Positions 13,178-19,041 of a stretch of DNA of 19,041 nt are shown here, one piece after another; position 1 is the first letter of the stretch, and each line of letters opens with the position of its first letter. Below the pieces are notes generated by a model, which made no database searches, had not been told where the DNA came from, and saw nothing but the letters and a program-made list of their open reading frames with translations. The translations under genes were made by a program, and so were the position numbers. Source of the stretch: an uncultured Pseudorhodobacter sp. Its GTDB lineage: Bacteria > Pseudomonadota > Alphaproteobacteria > Rhodobacterales > Rhodobacteraceae. The stretch lies in contig CAMFIX010000014.1 in assembly GCA_945952425.1 (NCBI GenBank), forward strand, positions 1 through 19,041, written 5' to 3'.

Positions 13178-13955
13178 GCGGCAGGCCTCGCAGGTAAGCC
13201 AGCTCTTCCCCGCGGCGGGGGCCCAAGGGGTCGGAGGGGTCATCGCCCTCGCCGGGGTGGCACATGACCAGAGGCTCGGGCCCGAGGCGGCGCAGAAAGC
13301 CCGGGAATTCCGCCGCATAAGGCCGCGGGCCAAAGCCCGAAAAGCCCGAAAACCCGCGGTTCACCCGCAAACCCCGCGCCCGTGCCGCCTTGGCCAATCC
13401 CAGCGCCAGCCCCGCCACGACCAGCGCCTTCCCCGGCTCGGGCCGCGCCAGGATCGCGGCCAGCCGGTCGGAGGGGTCGCGAAAGCCGATGGCCTGGCCC
13501 GGGAACTGCCGGGCCAGCGCGGCCAAAAGCCGCCCGCGGATGCCGGGCAGCGCATGCACATGCTGATGGCCGTCGACATGGTCGGGCATCCCGGCATGGG
13601 CGACGAAGGCCGCGATCTGCCGGGCGATCTCGGCCGCGATCTCGTCGCCCATCGCGCCCCGAAGCCGCCCGCCCAGCGACAGCGCCATCACCCGGCCGAG
13701 CGGCGGAAACACCCCCTTGGGCGCAAAGAGCGGCATTGGCCCCAGCGGCGCGCCATGGGTCAGCGTCAGGTGCAGGCCCAGGGCGCAGCGCGGGCGCAGG
13801 GAGGCGAAGGCGCGCGCCTCTTCCGGCCAGCCGGGCGCGTTGGTCATCGCGCTGGTCGCCTGCAGCCGCCCCTCTGCCGCCAGCATCCGGATGCCGCGGC
13901 TGATCCCGGCATTTTGCGCGTAATCGTCGGCGCAAAGCCGATAGCGCTCAGCCAT
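13170..13955 (-). CDS. YdjC/ChbG-family carbohydrate deacetylase
   Basis: A 261-aa protein of the YdjC fold (ChbG/HpnK). The metal and catalytic elements are visible: CADDYAQN with D10 and D11, GLHLTLT with H62, and DGHQHVH (128-134) with H130 and H132. Members remove N-acetyl groups from amino sugars, as in chitooligosaccharides or hopanoid-linked GlcNAc. Between gtrB and gtrA it may deacetylate a lipid-linked amino sugar; this is inference. The ATG at 13955 overlaps the GT2 gene by 8 nt (ATGGCTGA). Confidence 0.87.
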   Translation of the reverse strand: MAERYRLCADDYAQNAGISRGIRMLAAEGRLQATSAMTNAPGWPEEARAFASLRPRCALGLHLTLTHGAPLGPMPLFAPKGVFPPLGRVMALSLGGRLRGAMGDEIAAEIARQIAAFVAHAGMPDHVDGHQHVHALPGIRGRLLAALARQFPGQAIGFRDPSDRLAAILARPEPGKALVVAGLALGLAKAARARGLRVNRGFSGFSGFGPRPYAAEFPGFLRRLGPEPLVMCHPGEGDDPSDPLGPRRGEELAYLRGLPHG

Positions 13956-14892
13956 CTTTCTGCGCGGGGCCGATCTCTTCGGCGACGATATACAAAGGTC
14001 GCCGCTTGACCTCTTCGAAGACGCGCCCGACATATTCGCCGATCACCCCCAGCGACAAAAGCTGGACCCCGGCAAAGAACATGATCGACACGATGATCGA
14101 GGGGAAGCCCGGCACATCGGTCCCGAAGATCAGCGCGCGCAAGAAGACGTAAAGCGCGTAAGCCATGGCGATCAGCGAGATGACCGAACCGATATAGGAC
14201 CAGACCCGCAGCGGCAGGGTGGAAAAGGCCGCGATCCCGTCGAGGCCGAAGCGCAAGAGCTTGAGGAAATTGAACTTCGACGTCCCGTGCGCGCGTTCGG
14301 GCGCATCGAAGCGCACCGAGGCCGTGGTAAAGCCGATCCAGGCGAAAAGCCCCTTGGTGAAGCGCGCCCTTTCGTTCAGCTGGTTCATCGCGCCGACCGC
14401 CACCCGGTCGAGCAGGATGAAATCGACGATCCCCCGCGGCAGCCGCCCGCCGGTCAGCACGCCATAGACGGCGTGGAACGCATCCGAGGCGCGGCGGCGC
14501 AGAAAGCTGTCGGCCTCCCAATCCATGCGCTGGCCCATCACCACCTTGGCCCCCGCCCGCCAAAGCGCCACGAACTCCGGAATCGAGGCCGGCGGATGCT
14601 GCAGGTCGGCATCCATCACCAGGACGCCATCGCCCTTGGCGTGGCGCAGGCCCGCGGCGATGGCCTGCTCTTTCCCGAAATTGCGGCTGAACGAGATGGC
14701 GCGCAGCCGCGGATTCTCGGCCGCGAGCTTGCGGATTTCGGCCAGCGTGCCATCGGTCGAGCCGTCATCGACGAAAAGCACCGTCCAGTCGAGCGCCAGC
14801 CCCTCCAGCACCGGGGTCAGGGCCGCGACCAGGGGACGGATCATCAGCTCTTCGTTCAGAACCGGAATGACGACCGATAGGCTTTGAGACAT
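13948..14892 (-). CDS. Polyprenyl-phosphate glycosyltransferase, GT2 (GtrB/ArnC-like)
   Basis: A 314-aa enzyme that loads a sugar from a nucleotide donor onto polyprenyl phosphate. The GT2 domain has VVIPVLNE (7-14), DDGS (42-45), MDADLQHP (93-100) and QRMDWEADSFLRR (121-133). Two C-terminal membrane helices lie at about 228-252 and 264-286, the GtrB arrangement. AGGGGG-like purines (CAGGGGG) precede the ATG. The 60-nt gap to the decarboxylase gene contains only a weak extended -10 candidate (TGTGCTACAG, near 14916-14925). The gene heads a tightly overlapping module with ydjC and gtrA. Confidence 0.92.
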   Translation of the reverse strand: MSQSLSVVIPVLNEELMIRPLVAALTPVLEGLALDWTVLFVDDGSTDGTLAEIRKLAAENPRLRAISFSRNFGKEQAIAAGLRHAKGDGVLVMDADLQHPPASIPEFVALWRAGAKVVMGQRMDWEADSFLRRRASDAFHAVYGVLTGGRLPRGIVDFILLDRVAVGAMNQLNERARFTKGLFAWIGFTTASVRFDAPERAHGTSKFNFLKLLRFGLDGIAAFSTLPLRVWSYIGSVISLIAMAYALYVFLRALIFGTDVPGFPSIIVSIMFFAGVQLLSLGVIGEYVGRVFEEVKRRPLYIVAEEIGPAQKDG

Positions 14893-14952
14893 GCGACCCC
14901 CTGCAGTTGCGCCTCTGTAGCACAGGCGGCGCGGGATGCGAAGCGGGGCCCC

Positions 14953-17241
14953 CTATTCGGCCACGCAATCCGCATAGTGGCGGATCACCCCGTCGGCGCC
15001 GACCTCTTGCACAAGGCCGTGGATATCGGTCTCGAAGCCGGGGCATTCCAGCGCGAAGGCGCGGTTGAACTGCAGGTATTCGACGATCTTGCGGTTGAAG
15101 ACCTCGCCCGGCACCAGAAGGGGAATCCCCGGCGGATAGGGGGTAATCAGCGCCGTGGTGATCCGCCCCTCCAGCTCGTCGATGGGCACGCGCTGGGTGG
15201 TGCGCCGCGCGATATGGGCGAAGGCGTCCGAGGGCGTCATGGCGGGGGTGTGGTCGGTCAGGTAGATGTCGGTCGACAGGATCGCCACGTCGTATTTCGC
15301 ATAAAGCTTGTGGACATGGCTGCAGAGGTCGCGCAGCCCCATCTTTTCATACCGCGGCTGCTTGGCCGAAAATTCCGGCATCGACCGCCACAGCGGCTGG
15401 TTCTTGTCGTAATCGTCCTTGAACTGCTGCAAGGCCGTCAGAAGGCTGTTCCAGCGGCCCTTGGTGATGCCGATGGTGAACATGATGAAGAAGCTGTAAA
15501 GCCCGGTCTTTTCGACCACGACGCCATGTTCGGCCAGGTATTTCGTGACGATGGACGCGGGAATCCCGGTTTCCTGGAACTTGCCGTCCATGTTCAGGCC
15601 CGGGGTAACCAGCGTCGCCTTGATCGGGTCCAGCATGTTGAAGCCGGGCGCCATATCGCCGAAGCCGTGCCAGGCGTCCTCGCCGTCGCGTTGGACGCCC
15701 TCGGCATCGGTGCGCTTCAGAACCCAGTCACTCGCCCGGCCGATCCCCTCGTCCGAGAGCGTATCGGGGCCCCAGACGGTGAACCACCAGTCGTCGGCGC
15801 CGAATTCCTCGTCCACTTTCCGCATCGCGCGGCGGAAATCCAGCGCCTCGGCGATGGATTCTTCCACCAGCGCCATCCCCCCCGGAGGCTCCATCATCGC
15901 CGCCGCCACATCGCAAGAGGCGATGATGGAATATTGCGGCGAGGTCGAGGTGTGCATCAGATAGGCTTCGTTGAAGAGATGCCGGTCCAGCTTCGTATCC
16001 TGGCTGTCCTGCACCAGTACATGGCTGGCCTGAGAGATCCCAGCCAGCAATTTGTGAATGGATTGCGTGACATAGGTCACCGCATGCTTCGGCCGGTCGC
16101 GCTTGCGGCCCATGGCGTGGAAGGTGCCGTAGAAGGGGTGGAAGGCGGCATGGGGCAGCCAGGCCTCGTCGAAATGCAGGTTGTCGACATAGCCGTCGAG
16201 CAGGTGCTTGATGACCTCGGTGTTGTAAAGCACCCCGTCATAGGTCGATTGCGTCAGCGTCAGGATGCGCGGCTTGACCGTCTCGGGGTCAACCCCGGCC
16301 AGAAGCGGGTTGGCGCGGATCTTCTCCTTGATCGCCGCGATTTCGAACTCGGCGCGGGGGATCGGGCCGATGATGCCGTAATGGTTGCGGGTGGGCTTCA
16401 AAAAGACCGGGATGGCGCCGGTCATGATGATCGAATGCAGGATCGACTTGTGGCAGTTGCGGTCCACGATCACCACATCGCCCGGCGCCACGGCATGGTG
16501 CCAGACCATCTTGTTCGAGGTCGAGGTGCCGTTGGTCACAAAGAAACAGTGATCCGCGTTGAAAATCCGCGCGGCATTGCGCTCGGACGCCCCAATCGCG
16601 CCGTTGTGGTCCAGGAGTTGGCCCAGCTCTTCCACCGCGTTGCAGACATCTGCCCGCAGCATGTTTTCGCCATAGAACTGGTGATACATCTGGCCGATGG
16701 GCGATTTCAGGAAGGCCACGCCGCCCGAATGCCCCGGGCAGTGCCAGGAATACGACCCATCCTCGGCGTAATCGAGAAGCGCCTTGAAGAAGGGCGGCTG
16801 GATGCCCTCCAGGTAGGTCTTGGCCTCGCGGATGATGTGGCGGGCGACGAATTCGGCCGTGTCTTCATACATATGGATGAAGCCATGCAGCTCGCGCAGG
16901 ATGTCGTTGGGCAGGTGGCGCGAGGTCTTCGTCTCGCCATAGACGAAGATCGGGACGTCGGCATTCTTCCAGCGCACTTCCTCGATGAAGTTGCGCAGGT
17001 TCAACACGGCGGGGTCAAGGTCCGGCCCCGGGGTGAATTCCTCGTCGTCGATGGACAGCACGAAGGCGCTGGCGCGGCTTTGCTGCTGGGCGAACTTGGA
17101 CAGGTCGCCATAAGAGGTGGCGCCGAGCACGTCGAAGCCCTCGTCCTCGATGGCCTTGGCCATGGCGCGGATGCCCGAGCCCGAGGAGTTCTCGGAACGG
17201 AAGTCTTCGTCGATGATGACGATGGGAAAGCGGAACTTCAT
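14953..17241 (-). CDS. Orn/Lys/Arg decarboxylase (PLP fold I)
   Basis: A 762-aa basic amino-acid decarboxylase with the full domain set: N-terminal response-regulator-like wing (1-130), PLP-binding core and C-terminal domain. The PLP lysine is K397 in TQSIHKLLAGISQ (392-404). D358 in HFDEAW should pair with the pyridine nitrogen, and VTNGTSTSNK (235-244) binds the cofactor phosphate. It decarboxylates arginine, lysine or ornithine to a polyamine precursor; which one cannot be told by eye. The ATG at 17241 has AAGGA 8 nt upstream; the in-frame ATG at 17277 lacks one. The leader (17242-17348) contains TTGGCA and AAAATC with an 18-bp spacer, a weak promoter candidate. Confidence 0.94.
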   Translation of the reverse strand: MKFRFPIVIIDEDFRSENSSGSGIRAMAKAIEDEGFDVLGATSYGDLSKFAQQQSRASAFVLSIDDEEFTPGPDLDPAVLNLRNFIEEVRWKNADVPIFVYGETKTSRHLPNDILRELHGFIHMYEDTAEFVARHIIREAKTYLEGIQPPFFKALLDYAEDGSYSWHCPGHSGGVAFLKSPIGQMYHQFYGENMLRADVCNAVEELGQLLDHNGAIGASERNAARIFNADHCFFVTNGTSTSNKMVWHHAVAPGDVVIVDRNCHKSILHSIIMTGAIPVFLKPTRNHYGIIGPIPRAEFEIAAIKEKIRANPLLAGVDPETVKPRILTLTQSTYDGVLYNTEVIKHLLDGYVDNLHFDEAWLPHAAFHPFYGTFHAMGRKRDRPKHAVTYVTQSIHKLLAGISQASHVLVQDSQDTKLDRHLFNEAYLMHTSTSPQYSIIASCDVAAAMMEPPGGMALVEESIAEALDFRRAMRKVDEEFGADDWWFTVWGPDTLSDEGIGRASDWVLKRTDAEGVQRDGEDAWHGFGDMAPGFNMLDPIKATLVTPGLNMDGKFQETGIPASIVTKYLAEHGVVVEKTGLYSFFIMFTIGITKGRWNSLLTALQQFKDDYDKNQPLWRSMPEFSAKQPRYEKMGLRDLCSHVHKLYAKYDVAILSTDIYLTDHTPAMTPSDAFAHIARRTTQRVPIDELEGRITTALITPYPPGIPLLVPGEVFNRKIVEYLQFNRAFALECPGFETDIHGLVQEVGADGVIRHYADCVAE

Positions 17242-17348
17242 GGCGCGGTCCTTGAAGGGCGAGGTCGCGCGCAACATGCCGCAACTGCACGGCGCCGGAA
17301 AGCGATTTTGCGGCTGCGGCGAGAGTTTGCCAATCCCGCCCCGGCGCG

Positions 17349-17813
17349 TCAGGCCTTCAGCCGCGCCTTCAGCATGTTGATCTTGCGATACTGCTCCTGG
17401 CCCGTGATCTCGGGGCCAAGCCAGTCGGGCCGCGGGACGGGATCGTCGGGATGGGTCAGCTCGGCCTCGGCGATGACCACGCCCTCCAGGATGCCGTGAT
17501 AAGTGTCGATCTCGAAGATGACACCGCCTTCGGGCACGTAATACCGGGTCTTTTCGACCACCATCCCCTCGCAATGCCGGGCCAGCATCTCTTGCGCCTC
17601 CGCCAGCGGGATCGGGTATTCGAACTCGTCGCGGGCCAGCCCCTGCCGGGCGCCCTTGACCGTCAGCGTGGCGCGGTCGTCATAGATGCGCACCCGCACC
17701 TTGCGCCCGCCCGAGGCCGCGATCAGCCCGTCGCACAGCCGCGTGCTGTGGGTCGCCCTGTCGCGCCAGGCCTCTGACACGACGAGGAATTTACGTTCGA
17801 TCTCCTGGGCCAT
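17349..17813 (-). CDS. CYTH domain protein
   Basis: A 154-aa CYTH-superfamily protein. It begins with the signature EIERKFLV (4-11), followed by RVRIYDD, TLTVKG, DEFEYPI, EKTRYYV, FEIDTYHG, AEAEL and the C-terminal PDWLGPEITGQEQYRK, which together supply the alternating charged residues of the triphosphate tunnel. Relatives hydrolyse inorganic or organic triphosphates or, less often, make cAMP; small bacterial single-domain members are mostly triphosphatases. The ATG at 17813 fits the conserved N-terminus and has GGAAAG upstream. The 64-nt gap to the next gene holds a small hairpin (17828-17840) without a T-tract. Confidence 0.92.
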   Translation of the reverse strand: MAQEIERKFLVVSEAWRDRATHSTRLCDGLIAASGGRKVRVRIYDDRATLTVKGARQGLARDEFEYPIPLAEAQEMLARHCEGMVVEKTRYYVPEGGVIFEIDTYHGILEGVVIAEAELTHPDDPVPRPDWLGPEITGQEQYRKINMLKARLKA

Positions 17814-17877
17814 GGTCTTTCCGTCACGGGGCGCGGCCCCTATCCTATGCCAAGCGCGCCGCGCCGCGGCAAGGGTG

Positions 17878-18528
17878 TCAGAGCACGCGCAGGCCGAGCT
17901 GCCCCAAAAGCGCCGCCGCCTGGTGTTTCGAGATCGTGGCACCGCGGAATTGCCGGGCATCTGTGATGGTGACGCCGCCAAGGTCGGCGCCGCGCAGGTC
18001 GGCGCCCTCGAAGCGGCCGTCGGTCAGGATCGCGTTGCGCAAGGAGCTGTCCTCAAACACCGCCTCGCGGAAGTCGCAGCCGCTGAGGTCGGCCTCGGAG
18101 AAATCGACGCGGGTCAGGGCGGCCTTGCGGAAGGAGAGTTTCGGCAAGAGCGCCAGCACCAGAAGCGTGTCGGAGAGCGTGAGCCCCGTGCCCTGCGCCG
18201 CGGTCAGATCGGCCCCGGTCAGCTTGGCGCCGGTGATCCTCAGGTCGGTCAGCGTGGCGCCGCGGAAATTGGCGTTGCTGAAGTCGCCGCCTGCGATGGC
18301 GGTCTCCAGCAGGCTGGCGGCGGCAAAACGGGCGCCTTGCGCGCGGCAGGCGGTGAAGCGCGCCTCGTCCAGCCGGGCGCCGTCGAACCGGGCGCGGGCG
18401 AGGGTGCAGCGGTCGAACTGCCAGCCGGTCAGGTCGCGGTCGGTGAAATCGGCGGCCGTGAGGTCTTGGTCGCAGAGCCGCGCCGGGGCGCCCCGGGCGA
18501 TCAGCGCGGCGATCTCGGCGTGGGTCAT
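17878..18528 (-). CDS. Pentapeptide-repeat protein
   Basis: A 216-aa protein made largely of tandem pentapeptides of the form A(D/N/R)(L/F)xx from about residue 20 to 200, for example ADFTD, ARFDG, ANFRG, ADLTA, ADLRG. Such proteins fold into a right-handed four-sided helix; some (Qnr, MfpA) mimic DNA and protect gyrase, but most have no known role. A leucine-rich stretch interrupts the repeats near 120-132 (TLLVLALLPKL), as the central turn does in some family members. The short acidic N-terminus carries no signal peptide. The gene starts 3 nt after the DHFR-like gene, so they are likely co-transcribed. Function unknown. Confidence 0.9.
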   Translation of the reverse strand: MTHAEIAALIARGAPARLCDQDLTAADFTDRDLTGWQFDRCTLARARFDGARLDEARFTACRAQGARFAAASLLETAIAGGDFSNANFRGATLTDLRITGAKLTGADLTAAQGTGLTLSDTLLVLALLPKLSFRKAALTRVDFSEADLSGCDFREAVFEDSSLRNAILTDGRFEGADLRGADLGGVTITDARQFRGATISKHQAAALLGQLGLRVL

Positions 18529-18531
18529 GGC

Positions 18532-19041
18532 TTAAGCCGGGACATAGGTCAGGCGAATGACGTCGGGCTCCATGATCTCTTGTCCGGTCAGCCGCAGCCG
18601 GGGCAGGGGGGTGGCGAAGAAGGGCTTGCCGTGGCCGAGCACCACCGGGTGGTAGTAAAGCCGGTATTCGTCGATCAGCCCGGCCGCGCCCAAGGCGCCT
18701 GCAAGCTGGGTGCCGGCAATCGCGACCTCACCCGCAAGCGTCTCTTTCAGCGCGCGGATCTGTGCCACGGGATCTGCGGCGATCAGGGTGGCATTCGGCC
18801 CGACCTCGGTCAGCGTGGTCGAGACCACGTATTTCCGCTGCGCCCGCCAGGCCAGGGCAAAGGCGCTGAGGGCGTCGGTCCAGTCGGGTTGGTCGGTGTC
18901 CCAATAGCGCATCAGCTCATAGATGCGCCTTCCGCAGATCGAGACTTGGGTGGCGCGGACGGCCTCGGTCCAGTGCTGGAACAGCGCAGGGCCGGGGGCG
19001 AAGCGGTCGTGATCGACATAGCCGTCGAGCGAAATGTTCAT
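18532..19041 (-). CDS. RibD C-terminal/DHFR-like reductase, probably 5'-truncated by the window edge
   Basis: A dihydrofolate-reductase-like protein of the RibD C-terminal family, 169 residues visible. The start NISLDGYVDHD corresponds to the first strand of the family. GRRIYELMRYW (about 37-47), a Rossmann-like middle, AGTQLAGALGAAGLIDEYRLYYHPVVLGHGKPFF and a short C-terminal strand follow. Relatives usually have several residues before the SLDGY motif, so the methionine at 19041 may be internal and the gene may extend beyond the window. Substrate unknown; the family uses NADPH. It sits 3 nt upstream of the pentapeptide-repeat gene on the same strand. Confidence 0.85.
   Translation of the reverse strand: MNISLDGYVDHDRFAPGPALFQHWTEAVRATQVSICGRRIYELMRYWDTDQPDWTDALSAFALAWRAQRKYVVSTTLTEVGPNATLIAADPVAQIRALKETLAGEVAIAGTQLAGALGAAGLIDEYRLYYHPVVLGHGKPFFATPLPRLRLTGQEIMEPDVIRLTYVPA

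Noticed and set aside
14884..17499. 871-codon plus-strand open frame
   Set aside because: It mirrors the decarboxylase gene; long antisense frames are expected at this base composition and no domain is recognisable.
17828..17840. GGGGC-GCG-GCCCC hairpin as a terminator
   Set aside because: The stem is only 5 bp and has no T-tract on either strand; such palindromes are common in this G+C-rich DNA.
1..19041. tRNA or rRNA genes, CRISPR arrays, insertion sequences
   Set aside because: No cloverleaf-like elements, regularly spaced repeats or transposase-like proteins were seen on either strand.

Overview
The window looks like one end of a contig from a high-G+C alphaproteobacterium, most probably of the Rhodobacterales (Rhodobacter/Paracoccus type). 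The grounds are a RepC replication initiator of the repABC class, an antisense-RNA region upstream of it, strongly G+C-rich codon use and the families of the other genes. Bases 1-26 are not genomic: they match the Nextera/Tn5 read-2 adapter, so the expected repA and repB genes are cut off by the assembly and the replicon is probably a large plasmid or chromid.

Layout. (1) 27-1280: a repB-repC-type intergenic region with a countertranscribed RNA, then repC, which contains an AT-rich stretch that may be the origin. (2) 1292-9227, all on the minus strand: ECF sigma factor, membrane anti-sigma factor, GT41 (OGT-like) TPR glycosyltransferase, glucose-1-phosphate cytidylyltransferase, CDP-glucose 4,6-dehydratase, sugar C-methyltransferase, RmlC-like epimerase and an SDR reductase. 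All seven junctions abut or overlap, so this reads as one operon for a CDP-linked C-methyl 6-deoxy sugar and its transfer. (3) 9270-10406, minus: a peroxiredoxin-like/2OG-Fe(II) oxygenase fusion. (4) 10458-14892: a GT39-type membrane glycosyltransferase, a plus-strand glutamine amidotransferase, and a gtrB-ydjC-gtrA module. (5) 14953-19041, minus: Orn/Lys/Arg decarboxylase, CYTH protein, pentapeptide-repeat protein and a DHFR-like protein that meets the window edge.

The main result is a shared promoter pattern, GGGATGA-N16-CGTA(T/A)A, in front of both the sigma operon and the oxygenase gene. This suggests an autoregulated ECF regulon that joins a protein-glycosylation-like enzyme, a dedicated CDP-branched-sugar pathway and an oxygenase. 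The gtrB-ydjC-gtrA and GT39 genes nearby would form a second, polyprenol-based glycosylation route. Functions are assigned from family resemblance read by eye; no database search was possible.
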